A DNA stretch of 45,389 nt, taken from NCBI GenBank assembly GCA_028697025.1, contig JAQVFZ010000002.1, positions 1 to 45,389 of the forward strand, written 5' to 3'. The notes beneath the pieces were generated by a model. The model had not been told where the DNA came from. It searched no databases and saw nothing but the letters and a program-made list of their open reading frames with translations. The position numbers were made by a program, and so were the translations under genes. This document shows positions 35,396 through 44,958 of this stretch, one piece after another. Source of the stretch: Candidatus Izemoplasmatales bacterium. GTDB lineage: Bacteria; Bacillota_I; Bacilli_A; Izemoplasmatales; Hujiaoplasmataceae. Every line of letters starts with the position of its first letter. Positions within the stretch are counted from its first letter, which is position 1.

Positions 35396-35612
35396 ATTTA
35401 CCTTGTTTCATGGAAGCCATGACTTGTCTAACTTGCTTTTCGGAAGGTTTTCTTCCCATTTGTGACATCATTGCTCTAATCATTTGTTCATTGATAGGTG
35501 GATTCTTTTCCAGATATTTTTTAAAATAACTTCTGGCAAAGAAAAACCCGCCAACTGCGCCACCGACAAGCGCAACTACGATTAATACAATTGCTAACCA
35601 TATTTCCATCAT
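35394..35612 (-). CDS. yneF: UPF0154 family membrane protein YneF
   Basis: A 72-residue protein with one N-terminal membrane helix (about 5-26) and a soluble tail with the family pattern [28 protein letters not shown]. Function is unknown although the family is widespread in Bacillota and Mycoplasmatota. Two consecutive ATG codons occur; AAGGAG is placed for either. It has a clear promoter of its own. Confidence 0.9.
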   Translation of the reverse strand: MMEIWLAIVLIVVALVGGAVGGFFFARSYFKKYLEKNPPINEQMIRAMMSQMGRKPSEKQVRQVMASMKQGK

Positions 35613-35642
35613 AATCAGTCCACTCCTTTAAACAACAATGAT

Positions 35643-35671
35643 ATTTTACCAAAGAAAACCAACGATTTCAA
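35643..35671 (-). promoter_or_regulatory. yneF promoter
   Basis: Minus strand: -35 TTGAAA (35666-35671), spacer 17, -10 TAAAAT (35643-35648) preceded by TGG, thus both a -35 and an extended -10. Confidence 0.8.
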
Positions 35672-35706
35672 GAATTATATTTTACAACTTAAATTATTAT
35701 TTTATA

Positions 35707-35735
35707 TTTACAAAGATATTATAAATTGTTATGAT
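35707..35735 (+). promoter_or_regulatory. Ferredoxin gene promoter
   Basis: Plus strand: -35 TTTACA (35707-35712), spacer 17, -10 TATGAT (35730-35735), about 40 bases before the ferredoxin ATG. Confidence 0.75.
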
Positions 35736-35774
35736 ATATGTGTATATAAAAATTTCTTTTTGAGGAGGATTAAA

Positions 35775-35945
35775 ATGCCTAGAATGATTTTAGACACTTG
35801 CATTGCTTGTGGAACTTGTAAAGAAAATTGTCCAGTAGATTGCATCTCTGAAGGAGATATCTACGTGATTGACCAAGATGCATGCATCGACTGTGGCGTT
35901 TGTGAAGCCAACTGCCCTGTAGATTGCATCGTAGTAGCCGACTAA
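35775..35945 (+). CDS. 2x[4Fe-4S] ferredoxin with two extra cysteines
   Basis: Small electron carrier of 56 residues. Two CxxCxxCxxxCP motifs (C9, C12, C15, C19 and C37, C40, C43, C47) hold two [4Fe-4S] clusters by internal pseudo-twofold symmetry. In both halves the residue after CPVD is also cysteine (C23 and C51) where alanine is usual. I place the start at the ATG 35775-35777 with GAGGAGG 6 bases upstream; an in-frame TTG at 35760 lies before that site and is rejected. It is monocistronic, with own promoter and terminator. Confidence 0.96.
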   Translation: MPRMILDTCIACGTCKENCPVDCISEGDIYVIDQDACIDCGVCEANCPVDCIVVAD

Positions 35946-35950
35946 CAAGA

Positions 35951-35983
35951 AAAAAAATAACGGATTTTTCCGTTATTTTTTTT
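35951..35983. terminator. Bidirectional terminator between ferredoxin and marR
   Basis: A 13-bp perfect stem, AAAAAAATAACGG / CCGTTATTTTTTT, with a 6-base loop and T-runs in both directions. It ends the convergent ferredoxin and marR transcripts. Confidence 0.9.
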
Positions 35984-35990
35984 ATGCTAT

Positions 35991-36437
35991 TTATTTTTTA
36001 AAATAAGAAGAGAGCTTATCTAAGGATTCTATCAATAATTCATCTTTTTCAAGTTCTAAATCATCAAAAATTGAATCAATCATCTCTTTATGGAAATCGT
36101 CATGTTCTTTTAAAACTTCATATGCCTTTGGCAAAAGACCGACAACAACTTTTCTACGATCTTCAGGGTCTCTTTCTCTGGTAACATAACCTTTTTGATA
36201 AAGCGTGTTGATGGCTGTAGTTAATGAACCTATGGTGATACCAAGCTTCTTTGCGACATTTGACATGGTAGCTTCTTCAGATAAAGAGATGGCTTCGATG
36301 ACATGGATTTCACTCATCGAGAGTTTAATGCCTTTATCTTTGAGATTCTGTCCTTCAATCGCTAAAATGCGGTTGAAGATTTCAACCAACAATTCGTTTA
36401 TGATTATTCTGGCTTCTTCACGACTATACTTTTTCAA
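35991..36437 (-). CDS. MarR-family regulator, FabT-like
   Basis: Winged-helix transcription factor of about 148 residues. The recognition segment TMSNVAKKLGITIGSLTTAINTLYQKGYVTRERDPEDRRK is typical MarR (written here as the span of about residues 57-97), and the N-terminal dimerisation helix INELLVEIFNRIL with SMSEIHVIEAI resembles FabT, the fatty-acid-synthesis repressor. I favour the TTG at 36435-36437 as start, 9 bases after GGGG; the ATG at 36470 would overlap degV/fakB by 47 bases. Being co-transcribed with a FakB-type protein supports a role in lipid control, but the FabT assignment is inference. Confidence 0.8.
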   Translation of the reverse strand: MKKYSREEARIIINELLVEIFNRILAIEGQNLKDKGIKLSMSEIHVIEAISLSEEATMSNVAKKLGITIGSLTTAINTLYQKGYVTRERDPEDRRKVVVGLLPKAYEVLKEHDDFHKEMIDSIFDDLELEKDELLIESLDKLSSYFKK

Positions 36438-37269
36438 TATAACCAACCCCCATTGTTCCAGGTCCTGCATGGCAGCCGACTACCGGAGTCAGAGGGATTA
36501 GCAAGACGTCTTTTAAGCCTTGTGTTTCCAATTCATCTTTTAAGTCCAGCATTTCGCCCATATTGTTGGTATAGACGATAAAAGCAATGACATTTTTATC
36601 CTTGACTTCAGTTAAAATGCGACGCTTTAGTTCTTCTCTTGCTTTAGAAGTAGTTCTTATTTTATCCAAAGTTTCCACTTTGCCTTCTTTGCTGAGATGC
36701 AATAAAGGTCTCAATTTCAATAATGATCCCAAAGCACCGGCAACGCCTGATAAACGACCATTCTTGACCAAATATTTTAATGTGTCAACTGTTATATAGA
36801 CATGATTGTTATCTCTGATTTTATCTAAAGCTACCAAAATTTCAGCGAGTGGTTTGTTAACGTCAGCCATTTTTTTAGCCGTCATCGCCATTAAAGCCTC
36901 TACATATGTAAGCGATAGTGAATCATAGACATGAACGGGAATATCAATCATCTTAGCTGCCAATACCGCATTTTGATAAGTCCCGCTAAGTTGCTTGGAA
37001 ATTGTGATTACCAGCAATTCTTTGTAACCGGCACTCTTCATTTCTTCGTACATTTCCAATATTTTTCCCGTAGATGTTTGGGCTGTCGAAATATCCAAGT
37101 CCGGATTTTTCAGCAGACGACTGTAAAAATCGTCAGAACTGATATCGACAAAATCTTCATATTCTTCTTTGCCGATATTAAGTAAAGATCTGAATTTCCT
37201 AATTTCTTTATCATGAACCAAATAATCAATTCCCGAATTACCGCATACTGCTACACCAATTTTCCCCAT
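36424..37269 (-). CDS. fakB: DegV-family fatty-acid-binding protein (FakB-like)
   Basis: FakB proteins present a fatty acid to the kinase FakA, which makes acyl-phosphate. Key positions of the family are kept in 281 residues: T62 in TAQTS (usual form TSQPS), S95 in SGTYQNA, R205 in KIRTTSK and H267 in GCHAGPGTMG. The order of an N-terminal ligand-loop domain and C-terminal domain is normal. AGGAG lies 6 bases before the ATG. It is the first gene of a two-gene operon with the MarR regulator, behind a palindrome-bearing promoter. No fakA is in the window. The family is certain; the FakB role is likely. Confidence 0.88.
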   Translation of the reverse strand: MGKIGVAVCGNSGIDYLVHDKEIRKFRSLLNIGKEEYEDFVDISSDDFYSRLLKNPDLDISTAQTSTGKILEMYEEMKSAGYKELLVITISKQLSGTYQNAVLAAKMIDIPVHVYDSLSLTYVEALMAMTAKKMADVNKPLAEILVALDKIRDNNHVYITVDTLKYLVKNGRLSGVAGALGSLLKLRPLLHLSKEGKVETLDKIRTTSKAREELKRRILTEVKDKNVIAFIVYTNNMGEMLDLKDELETQGLKDVLLIPLTPVVGCHAGPGTMGVGYIEKV

Positions 37270-37288
37270 AAAAATCTCCTAAGTTATA

Positions 37289-37319
37289 ATTTTAATATCA
37301 AATATTTTGAACTTCAAAA
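37289..37319 (-). promoter_or_regulatory. fakB-marR promoter with FabT-type palindromic operator
   Basis: Minus strand: -35 TTGAAG (37312-37317), spacer 17, -10 TAAAAT (37289-37294). The -35 lies inside a perfect 15-bp palindrome TTTTGAAGTTCAAAA (37305-37319), which fits the general FabT pattern TTTGAnnnTCAAA. A protein bound there would block RNA polymerase. Autoregulation by the downstream MarR protein is inference. Confidence 0.7.
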
Positions 37320-37349
37320 CATATTCTATCATAGAGCTGGATTTTAAGC

Positions 37350-37377
37350 AATAAAAAAGAGCATTTTTTTGCTCTTT
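37350..37377 (-). terminator. Terminator after nif3
   Basis: Minus strand AAAGAGCA / TGCTCTTT (8 bp; 37370-37377 with 37356-37363, 6-base loop) followed by a U-rich run. It ends the glyS-dnaG-rpoD-trmK-nif3 transcript. Confidence 0.85.
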
Positions 37378-38140
37378 AATAGTTTTTATATGGATTTGTG
37401 TCAACCTCTGAAGCCATGAATTGCACCTCTTTGAACTGTTGGCTCAAAACCCTGATAATCGCCTTGACAAATATCTTTTCCGCATGGTGACCGATATCAA
37501 TCAGGGTGATGCCCATACCCGCCGCATCCAATGCCGTATGGTAGGTAATATCGCCAGTTAGATAGCAGTCGCACCCTCGCATTTTTGCCTGATACATGTG
37601 TTTGGAACCACTACCTCCGGAAATTCCGACTGTTTCAATGATTTTATCGTCATTACCGATAACTTTTACGGATTCAATATCCAACTTGTTCTTGAGAACA
37701 GAGATGAAGTCAATAATATGGGTTTTTTCAATGGTGCCATATCTACCAATTTTATCGATTTCATCTAACAGTCTGACGTTTCTCATCCCCAAGAGGTTGG
37801 CAAACTCGTCATTCATGCCGCCGTCGGTAGTGTCATAATTGGTATGTGCCGAGTAGACTGTGATGTTGTGCTTGACCAAATTTTTGATAATCCACCCACG
37901 TGGCGTATCAAAAATGATTTTATCCAGGGGATTGAAAAGCAAAGGATGGTGGGAAAAAATCATGTTCACTTTTTTGTCGATTGCTTCCTTCACCACTTCT
38001 TTAGTCACGTCCAATGTAACCAAAACTCTTTTTGCCTCGATATTTAACGTTCCAACTTGGATGCCGACATTATCCCAATCATAAGCATTTTCTTTCGGAA
38101 ATAAACTCTCGAAATATTTTATTATATCAACCAAGTTCAC
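37376..38140 (-). CDS. Nif3/YqfO-type (DUF34) metal-binding protein
   Basis: Conserved protein of unsettled function, annotated in places as GTP cyclohydrolase I type 2; that activity is doubtful. The family pattern is clear in 254 residues: DNVGIQVG near 24-30, H64-H65 in FSHHPLLF, SAHTNYDTTDGG, and DIGHHAEK near the C-terminus, which together form a dinuclear metal site. The middle insert present in YqfO is absent (short form). The start is a GTG that overlaps the trmK TGA (GTGA). It follows trmK as in many Bacillota. Confidence 0.92.
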   Translation of the reverse strand: MNLVDIIKYFESLFPKENAYDWDNVGIQVGTLNIEAKRVLVTLDVTKEVVKEAIDKKVNMIFSHHPLLFNPLDKIIFDTPRGWIIKNLVKHNITVYSAHTNYDTTDGGMNDEFANLLGMRNVRLLDEIDKIGRYGTIEKTHIIDFISVLKNKLDIESVKVIGNDDKIIETVGISGGSGSKHMYQAKMRGCDCYLTGDITYHTALDAAGMGITLIDIGHHAEKIFVKAIIRVLSQQFKEVQFMASEVDTNPYKNY

Positions 38141-38787
38141 ATTAAAACCTCCTCAAGTTCTTTAATTCTTGTTTCAATCTTTTTTTTGGCGGAATCCGAT
38201 TTGGCTTCAAGTTTCGCAACAATCAATTTTTTAAGCAAAAGTTTGAGCATTTCCTCAAAGTTTTCACTCTTTTCCTTGATGATGAATGGTCCGAATTCCT
38301 TTTCGATATTTGATAGATTCATCAAACCTTTTTCCAAGATGAGCAATTGATAGAACTTACCGTTTTCCTTTATCAGTTCTTCGGCAATAATTAGCCATTC
38401 AGCCTGTTCCAAAAAATCCCTCAACAGGAAATTCTCCGAATTGGCGATCAAGATTAGTCTTTTTACATGACTTAGATCAGCAGTTTTTAAAATCGAAACT
38501 ATCATTCTTCCGCCCATACCGAGAATGCTGACAACATCGATCTCTTCGTTCAAATAAACCAATCCATCTGCCAATAAGGGAATAACCTTGTTTTGCAAGC
38601 CTTTATCCTGAATGTTTTTCACGGCATTATCTAAAGGGCCTTCCTTATTGTCAGATGCATAGGCTTTCTTGACAAATCCTTGTTCTACACAATAAATTGG
38701 CAGCTTACCATGATCAGTACCGCAATCCCCCAGACAATTAAACCCTTTGGTGTACAATCCAGCTCTTTGCAGTCTCAGCGATTTCAT
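38137..38787 (-). CDS. trmK: tRNA (adenine-22-N1)-methyltransferase
   Basis: SAM-dependent enzyme that methylates A22 of certain tRNAs. The SAM-binding motif [13 protein letters not shown] lies at about residues 18-30, with [15 protein letters not shown] and the later ILGMGGRMI characteristic of TrmK. A coiled C-terminal region completes the 216 residues. Four-base overlaps (ATGA with rpoD upstream and GTGA with nif3 downstream) show tight coupling. Confidence 0.95.
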   Translation of the reverse strand: MKSLRLQRAGLYTKGFNCLGDCGTDHGKLPIYCVEQGFVKKAYASDNKEGPLDNAVKNIQDKGLQNKVIPLLADGLVYLNEEIDVVSILGMGGRMIVSILKTADLSHVKRLILIANSENFLLRDFLEQAEWLIIAEELIKENGKFYQLLILEKGLMNLSNIEKEFGPFIIKEKSENFEEMLKLLLKKLIVAKLEAKSDSAKKKIETRIKELEEVLM

Positions 38788-40043
38788 TGATGAGATCCTT
38801 GATGAAAATCCTTTAATTTTTTCGAACGGTTCGGGCTTCTCAGTTTTCTGATTGCTTTGGCTTCGATTTGTCTTATTCGTTCACGGGTAACGTTAAACTC
38901 TTTACCGACTTCTTCCAAAGTGCGACTTTTGCCATCAAGCAGGCCAAATCTCATTCTTAACACTTTTTCTTCTCTATCGGTCAAGGTTTCAAGGGCTGCG
39001 TCCAATTCTCTTTTCAACATCTCTTTGGAAGTGAATTCATAAGGAGTCAAAATGTCATTGTCAGGTATGAAATCTCCCAAACTTGAATCTTCTTCCTCAC
39101 CGACTGGCGATTCCAAAGATATCGGCTCTTGGGCCGTTTTTTGAATGCTTTGGACTCTTTCGACGGAAATGCCCATTCTTTCTGCGACTTCTTCAGGGGT
39201 AGGCTCTCTTTCCAGTTCTTGAGTCAAGGTTCTTTGTGTTCTGACCATCTTATTGATGGTTTCGACCATATGGACAGGTATTCTGATGGTTCTTGCTTGA
39301 TCGGCTATGGCTCTGGTGATTGCTTGTCTTATCCACCAAGTGGCATAAGTCGAAAATTTATAACCTTTGGTATGGTCGAATTTGCCAACAGCTTTCATCA
39401 AACCCATGTTGCCTTCTTGAATCAAATCAAGAAATTGCAGGCCGCGGGAAACATAGCGTTTAGCAATCGATACAACGAGCCTTAAATTAGCTTCAACCAA
39501 TTTTTTGCTCGCAAACTCACCTTTTTTGAAAATATCTTCATATTCAGCGATTTCTTCTGAAGAGATTTTATCGCTGTTTCTAAGTCTTGTTTCGTATTCT
39601 TCTCTTACTTTTTTGGCGCGATCAATTAAAATCGCCAGTTCATATTCTTCGTCACCCTTCAAGAGTTCAACTCGTCCGATTTCTTTCAAGTACATTCTTA
39701 CGGGATCGTCAACCTTGATGGAAACGGAGGAATCAAAGACTTTGTCTTTCATCAGCTCTTCTTCAATTTCCAAAGAATAGTCTTTGATCATGTCGATTTC
39801 GCTCGGAGAGACATCATCATCAGTCAGATCTTCCAGGGAGATATGATCTTCTTCCTCTTCTATATTTTTTATAAAGGCGAATATTTCTTCAGGTAAAGCG
39901 CCTTTATTACCAAGTTCAGAGATAATCTCATCAAAAATCGGCTCAGTTCTTCTTACATTTTGAAAAATATCCTGAACTGTCAGTTTTCCTTTTTCTTCAT
40001 AGATAGCGAGTAACTTATCGATGACTGTTTGTTTTCTTGACAT
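38784..40043 (-). CDS. rpoD: Primary RNA polymerase sigma factor (sigma-70/sigma-A)
   Basis: Housekeeping sigma factor of 419 residues. A region 1.1-like N-terminus is followed by region 1.2 ([14 protein letters not shown]), region 2 with [17 protein letters not shown] and [19 protein letters not shown], region 3, and region 4 with the helix-turn-helix ending [18 protein letters not shown]. The sigma-A-type promoters found in the window fit this factor. Its start overlaps the end of dnaG by 29 bases; GGGAGA precedes the ATG. dnaG-rpoD is the classical macromolecular-synthesis pair. Confidence 0.97.
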   Translation of the reverse strand: MSRKQTVIDKLLAIYEEKGKLTVQDIFQNVRRTEPIFDEIISELGNKGALPEEIFAFIKNIEEEEDHISLEDLTDDDVSPSEIDMIKDYSLEIEEELMKDKVFDSSVSIKVDDPVRMYLKEIGRVELLKGDEEYELAILIDRAKKVREEYETRLRNSDKISSEEIAEYEDIFKKGEFASKKLVEANLRLVVSIAKRYVSRGLQFLDLIQEGNMGLMKAVGKFDHTKGYKFSTYATWWIRQAITRAIADQARTIRIPVHMVETINKMVRTQRTLTQELEREPTPEEVAERMGISVERVQSIQKTAQEPISLESPVGEEEDSSLGDFIPDNDILTPYEFTSKEMLKRELDAALETLTDREEKVLRMRFGLLDGKSRTLEEVGKEFNVTRERIRQIEAKAIRKLRSPNRSKKLKDFHQGSHQ

Positions 40044-41835
40044 GTCTTTTCTCCCTTATGTTATTTATATTTTTTCTGATTTCCATAATCTTAAAAACTG
40101 CTTTGTTCTTTTCTTCAATCGGCAAATTTGGATCGTCTTGAAGCAAAAGGTTTTTTTCGTATTCATGTTCGTAACGATTAAGTATCAATGTCTCGATACA
40201 ATCAATTACTTCGATTTCATTATAGTATGAAGACGGAGTTTTTCTCAATAGTTGCAACTCTTCTTCAGTTATTTCGGAAAAGTCAGCCTTAACCATCATT
40301 TCATTGAGCGGACTGCCATCCGCCAAAAGTTGGGTGAGAGTCATCAACAGTTGTTTCTTGCGATGATTGTCGATTCGAATCAAATCCAGCTTGTTTCTAA
40401 TCAAGGTTCTGGCTTCTTCATAGAGAGCGTAATAATTTAGTAATTTGTCAGTTGCGGCTTCAACGTTTTTCTTGGTTAATCGCACTTCGGTTTGTGCCTT
40501 GGTCATTGCGACTTTTCTCTGATTGATACTTTGGCGTCTTCTGTTTTCCAATTGAAAATTATGATAATCGGCTAGTATGTCCTGATAATCTACTTTCGTG
40601 TCATTAGAGAATTTTTTTAAATATATTTCCCTAATGGTCGAACTGGCGACTTTATCCAAATACTCGAATAAAGCTAATTTGGCTTTTTCAATTTCCGCTG
40701 GTTTTGTCAGGTCTTTGCGACTGACAATCATCTCATAGACAAAGTCGTATTGATCATAAAGATTGTTCTTCAGAACATTTCTGAAACTTTCCTTGGAATA
40801 TTTCTTAATATAATCATCGGGATCCAATTTCTCTGGAAGCAGCGCAACTTTAGTGTCAAGCCCAACTTGTCCGAGTAATATCAAGGCTTTGTATGCCGCC
40901 TTAATTCCCGCTTCATCGCCGTCATAACAAATTACGACATTATCCGTGTAACGTTTGATCAGATTAGCATGTTGAACGGTAAGAGCCGTACCCATCGAAC
41001 AGACAGCTTCCTTGATATCAGCCTTATAGGCGCTCATGACATCAAAAAAGCCTTCCATCAGCACCAATCGCTTATTTTGATTGATAAACGGTATTGCCTT
41101 GTCTAGATTATAAAGCAGTTCGGATTTGGTGAAAACCTCGGTTTGGGTTGAGTTGACGTATTTAGCAGTATTTTCTTCATTATTGAAAATACGCCCGCTG
41201 AAACCAACTGTTTTTCCCGTCTCATCTCGAATGGGAAACATGACCTTATTACGAAAAATATCATAGTATTCGCTTTGATTTTTACCAATCAAACCTGCTT
41301 CAACCAATTCATAGTCATGAAAATTCTTAGCTAAATTCTCCCAAAGTTGGTTGCCGCTCTTAGGGGCGAAACCAATTTCAAAATAACTAAGGATTTGTTC
41401 GTCAAATCCACGAGACTTAAGATAATTCAAAGCATCATTGCCACTTTCGAGATTCAATAATTGTAAAGAAAAAAATTGTTTTGCCAATTCATTTATCCGA
41501 TAAAGTTTTTCAACGGAATCGTTCTTTTTGATTGAATCTTTTCTGTCCGGCTCTATACCATATTTATCTGCTAAAAATTGGATAGCTTCATGATACTCGA
41601 TTCTTTTGTATTTAGAGATAAATTGAATTACATTACCTTTTTCACCACAGCCAAAGCAATTAAATATTTGCCGTTCCTTGGAGACAAAAAACGACGGTGT
41701 TTTTTCATTATGAAAAGGGCAAAGACCTTTCATGTTTTTGCCCGCTTGTTGGAGTGATACAAATTCGCCGATAACGTCTACTATATCGGCGGCACTTTTA
41801 ATTTCTTCTACTTTTTTAGAACTGAAGAATGCCAT
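40015..41835 (-). CDS. dnaG: DNA primase
   Basis: Makes RNA primers at the replication fork. The zinc-binding domain has C39, H42, C60 and C63 ([11 protein letters not shown] to CFGCGEKGN). The Toprim core follows with [11 protein letters not shown] and CYDGDEAG, and the C-terminal helicase-interaction region makes up the rest of 606 residues. AAAGGAAG precedes the ATG. It is 27 bases downstream of glyS and overlaps rpoD. Confidence 0.97.
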   Translation of the reverse strand: MAFFSSKKVEEIKSAADIVDVIGEFVSLQQAGKNMKGLCPFHNEKTPSFFVSKERQIFNCFGCGEKGNVIQFISKYKRIEYHEAIQFLADKYGIEPDRKDSIKKNDSVEKLYRINELAKQFFSLQLLNLESGNDALNYLKSRGFDEQILSYFEIGFAPKSGNQLWENLAKNFHDYELVEAGLIGKNQSEYYDIFRNKVMFPIRDETGKTVGFSGRIFNNEENTAKYVNSTQTEVFTKSELLYNLDKAIPFINQNKRLVLMEGFFDVMSAYKADIKEAVCSMGTALTVQHANLIKRYTDNVVICYDGDEAGIKAAYKALILLGQVGLDTKVALLPEKLDPDDYIKKYSKESFRNVLKNNLYDQYDFVYEMIVSRKDLTKPAEIEKAKLALFEYLDKVASSTIREIYLKKFSNDTKVDYQDILADYHNFQLENRRRQSINQRKVAMTKAQTEVRLTKKNVEAATDKLLNYYALYEEARTLIRNKLDLIRIDNHRKKQLLMTLTQLLADGSPLNEMMVKADFSEITEEELQLLRKTPSSYYNEIEVIDCIETLILNRYEHEYEKNLLLQDDPNLPIEEKNKAVFKIMEIRKNINNIREKRHVKKTNSHR

Positions 41836-41862
41836 TATCTTCCTTTCAAAAAACTTGTTTGG

Positions 41863-43236
41863 TTATTCAAATTGGTTATTAAGATAAACTTTCAAGTCAG
41901 TAATTTTTACTCTTACTTGTTCCATGGAGTCGCGTTCTCTGACTGTGACGGTATCATCCACCAAAGTGTCATTGTCGATAGTTATGCAGTAAGGGGTGCC
42001 GATTGCATCCTGACGTCTATATCTTCTACCGATATTGCCAGCATCATCAAAACTTGCGATAAAGTTCTTCATCAATAAATCATAGACTTCTTCAGCTTTA
42101 TCGTTATGGAATTTTTTTACCAAAGGTAAGACTGCCACCTGATATGGAGCCAATTCTTTATTGATCTTCAGCAAGGTCCTGACTTCACCGTTTTCCAAGG
42201 TTTCATCCTCAAGATTATCGAGGAGCACCGCTAAGAAAAGTCTTTCGACCCCTAATGATGGTTCAATTACATATGGAAGATAGGTCTCATTAGTATTTGG
42301 ATCAAGATATTCAAGATTTTCACCCGAATAGTTTTGATGTTGTTTCAAATCGTAATCGGTTCTCGATGCAATTCCCCAGAGTTCATCAAACCCCCAAGGA
42401 AAACGATATAAAACATCTGTAGTAGCGTTGGAATAGAATGATAGTTTTGCTTGAGGATGATCGTAAAATTCAAGATTTTCAGGTTTCAATCCTAATTCCG
42501 TCAAGAATTCTTTTGCATAGTCTTTCCAGTACTTAAACCATTCCATCTCGGTGCCGGGAACGCAGAAAAACTCGAGTTCCATCTGTTCAAACTCTCTAGT
42601 TCTGAAAACGAAATTACCTGGAGTAATCTCATTTCTGAAGCTCTTGCCAACTTGACCAATACCGAAAGGAACTTTTTTTCTAGATGTTCTAACTACGTTT
42701 TTAAAATTCAGAAAAATCCCTTGTGCCGTCTCAGGGCGTAAATAGATTTCATTGTTGCTATCGGCGGTAACGCCTTGAGAAGTCTTGAACATCAAATTGA
42801 ATTCCCTGATTTCCGTGTAGTCAAAGCCGCCGCAATTAGGACACTTAATCTTGTTTTCAATAATGTAGTCATACATCTTTTGATAGTCCCAACCATCAGC
42901 GTCAACCTTTCCCTTTGTCGCGCTGGCGATTAAATTGTCGGCTCTGTGTCTAGCTTTACAAGATTTGCAGTCCATTAAAGGATCCTTAAATCCGCTGACA
43001 TGTCCAGTAGCTTCCCAGGTTTTCGGATTCAATAAAATGGATGAGTCCAACCCGACGTTATATTTATTTTGGGAAACGAAACGTTTCCACCAAAATTGTT
43101 TCAAATTATTCTTTAAACTGACGCCCAGAGGACCGTAATCCCATGTATTGGCTAACCCACCGTAGATTTCAGAACCTTGATAAACGAAACCATATCTTTT
43201 ACAGTAGGCATTAAGTTGCTCGATGTTATATTTCAA
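41863..43236 (-). CDS. glyS: Glycyl-tRNA synthetase, single-chain (alpha2) type
   Basis: Class II synthetase charging tRNA-Gly; this is the dimeric type shared with Archaea and eukaryotes rather than the two-subunit GlyQS tetramer. The N-terminal [24 protein letters not shown], the motif 2 stretch [21 protein letters not shown] in motif 3 and the C-terminal anticodon domain are all present in 457 residues. A CxxC pair (CKSC) and CPNC may bind zinc. The start is a TTG with GGAGG 9 bases before it. The promoter is close (leader about 35 bases), leaving no room for a T-box. It leads the dnaG-rpoD operon. Confidence 0.96.
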   Translation of the reverse strand: MKYNIEQLNAYCKRYGFVYQGSEIYGGLANTWDYGPLGVSLKNNLKQFWWKRFVSQNKYNVGLDSSILLNPKTWEATGHVSGFKDPLMDCKSCKARHRADNLIASATKGKVDADGWDYQKMYDYIIENKIKCPNCGGFDYTEIREFNLMFKTSQGVTADSNNEIYLRPETAQGIFLNFKNVVRTSRKKVPFGIGQVGKSFRNEITPGNFVFRTREFEQMELEFFCVPGTEMEWFKYWKDYAKEFLTELGLKPENLEFYDHPQAKLSFYSNATTDVLYRFPWGFDELWGIASRTDYDLKQHQNYSGENLEYLDPNTNETYLPYVIEPSLGVERLFLAVLLDNLEDETLENGEVRTLLKINKELAPYQVAVLPLVKKFHNDKAEEVYDLLMKNFIASFDDAGNIGRRYRRQDAIGTPYCITIDNDTLVDDTVTVRERDSMEQVRVKITDLKVYLNNQFE

Positions 43237-43276
43237 TGTGTGTTTCCTCCAATTTTTCGCATACTAACTCATTATA

Positions 43277-43305
43277 ATTATACTCTTTTAGCCAAATTAA
43301 GTCAA
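43277..43305 (-). promoter_or_regulatory. glyS-dnaG-rpoD operon promoter (near consensus)
   Basis: Minus strand: -35 TTGACT (43300-43305), spacer 17, -10 TATAAT (43277-43282). It is one of the strongest promoters in the window and starts the glyS operon, separately from recO. Confidence 0.88.
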
Positions 43306-43341
43306 ATCGATATCGGTTTATCCTTAAGAAAAAAGAACTCA

Positions 43342-44058
43342 TCAATAACCAATAAGTCCTTTCAACATTTTTCGGGTCTTTGAATAGTAATTCAAGTGAT
43401 ATTCATAATATTCGTCGATCAAGTTTCTTAAATCCTTCAGAACTTTTCCATCAACATTCAATTTAGGTTCCAAATTTATATCATGGTAATATAACTTTCT
43501 TACCACTTTAACGACTTCATTATTATACGATGAATCTTGTGCATGGCTATCACAAAGCACTCCGCCATCCTTGACGCTGAAGGCTAAATTTTTAGTTTCT
43601 TCACAAACAAGACATTTAGTTAAATTGGGATTGACTCCCAGCAAATATAATAATTTGAGTTCCACCATATTGATATAGGGAATGTAATCCTCCTCATCAA
43701 TGATGATTTCAAGTATTTTTATCAGGAAAATCAAAAGTTTTTCATGATCGTGTTCGTGAGTGGAAAAATAATACAATAATTCAGATAAATGCATTAAATA
43801 AGTGTATTTTTCCAGATTTTCGTGCAGTTTTGAATAATTTTTAATCACTTCACCGTCTTTAAGTACACGCAGGTTCTTGCCTGTGGTTATTACTTTGACA
43901 TGATTGAGAATCTTGGTTAAATTGAGAAAAGGGCTCTTGATGTTCTTGCTGCCATGCACCAAGACACTGATAAGCCCTTTGGAGGTATAAAGATAGATTA
44001 TTTCTGAATTTTCTTTATAACTCATTTTTTTTAGAATGATACCTTGAAAATCTTCCAA
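43342..44058 (-). CDS. recO: DNA repair protein RecO
   Basis: Loads RecA onto SSB-coated DNA in the RecFOR pathway. An OB fold fills the first 80 residues (MEDFQGIILKKMSYKENSEI), and a zinc-finger-like CLVC ... CDSH pair is at about residues 160-185. 238 residues is normal length. The start is a TTG, preceded by GAGGAATAAG. It lies 9 bases after era; era-recO-glyS order is typical. Confidence 0.95.
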   Translation of the reverse strand: MEDFQGIILKKMSYKENSEIIYLYTSKGLISVLVHGSKNIKSPFLNLTKILNHVKVITTGKNLRVLKDGEVIKNYSKLHENLEKYTYLMHLSELLYYFSTHEHDHEKLLIFLIKILEIIIDEEDYIPYINMVELKLLYLLGVNPNLTKCLVCEETKNLAFSVKDGGVLCDSHAQDSSYNNEVVKVVRKLYYHDINLEPKLNVDGKVLKDLRNLIDEYYEYHLNYYSKTRKMLKGLIGY

Positions 44059-44067
44059 CTTATTCCT

Positions 44068-44958
44068 CTATTCGTTTTCTTTATAACCATATGACTTTAA
44101 GTAATATTCTCGATTTCGCCAATTTTCTTCAACTTTGCAGAAAAGTTCGAGATACACCTTTACACCCAGTAAAGCCTCGATATCAGATCTAGCTGCTGAA
44201 CCGATTTCTTTCAACATTGCTCCTGCTTTGCCGATGATTATCCCTTTTTGCGATTTTCTTTCAACAACAATTGTCGCCAATATCTCAATTAACTTTTTCT
44301 TGTTTTTATAGGACTCCAAATATACCATGACCGAATGGGGTACTTCCTCATGTGTGAATTCCAAGATTTTTTCTCGGATAAATTCTTGAATCAAAAAGGT
44401 TTCAGGCCGATCGGAAATCTCGCCATCAAGATAATATTTGGGACCTTCATGTAATATATTCTTGATATCGAGCAGTAATAAGTCTACGTTATCGCCGTTT
44501 AATGCGGAGATGCCGAAGACTCCCTCGAATTCGTAATTTTGCTTGTAGACATCTATAGCCTGATTCAAACGGTCATAATCTTTTATGGTATCCAACTTGT
44601 TGATAATCATGAACACTGGCGTCGAGATGTTCTGCAAATTCTTCAAAATTTCAAGATTGTAATCTTTGACGTCATCATATGCATTGATTAAAAACAAAAC
44701 CAAATCCACTGATTTCACCGTTGAAAGTGCAGCTGATGTCATATACTCACCCAATTTGGTTTTAGCTTGATGAATTCCCGGCGTGTCAAGAAAGATGATT
44801 TGCGAATCTTCACTATTATAAATACCGGAAAAGACATTTCTGGTAGTTTGGGGTTTGTTTGAAACGATAGCTACTTTCTGTTTTAATATTTGATTGAGAA
44901 GCGTCGATTTACCAACATTTGGTTCACCGATAATAGTAACGAAACCACTCTTGAACAT
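44068..44958 (-). CDS. era: GTPase Era
   Basis: GTPase that binds 16S rRNA and helps 30S assembly. G1 GEPNVGKS is at residues 11-18, the switch/G2 region NKPQTTRN follows, DTPG is G3, and NKLD is G4. The C-terminal KH domain carries IIIGKAGAMLKEIG. Length 296. The ATG overlaps the stop of cdd by one base (TAATG). Confidence 0.97.
   Translation of the reverse strand: MFKSGFVTIIGEPNVGKSTLLNQILKQKVAIVSNKPQTTRNVFSGIYNSEDSQIIFLDTPGIHQAKTKLGEYMTSAALSTVKSVDLVLFLINAYDDVKDYNLEILKNLQNISTPVFMIINKLDTIKDYDRLNQAIDVYKQNYEFEGVFGISALNGDNVDLLLLDIKNILHEGPKYYLDGEISDRPETFLIQEFIREKILEFTHEEVPHSVMVYLESYKNKKKLIEILATIVVERKSQKGIIIGKAGAMLKEIGSAARSDIEALLGVKVYLELFCKVEENWRNREYYLKSYGYKENE

Noticed and set aside
43237-43341. 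T-box or terminator before glyS
   Set aside because: The transcript leader is only about 35 bases and no terminator hairpin is seen after recO.
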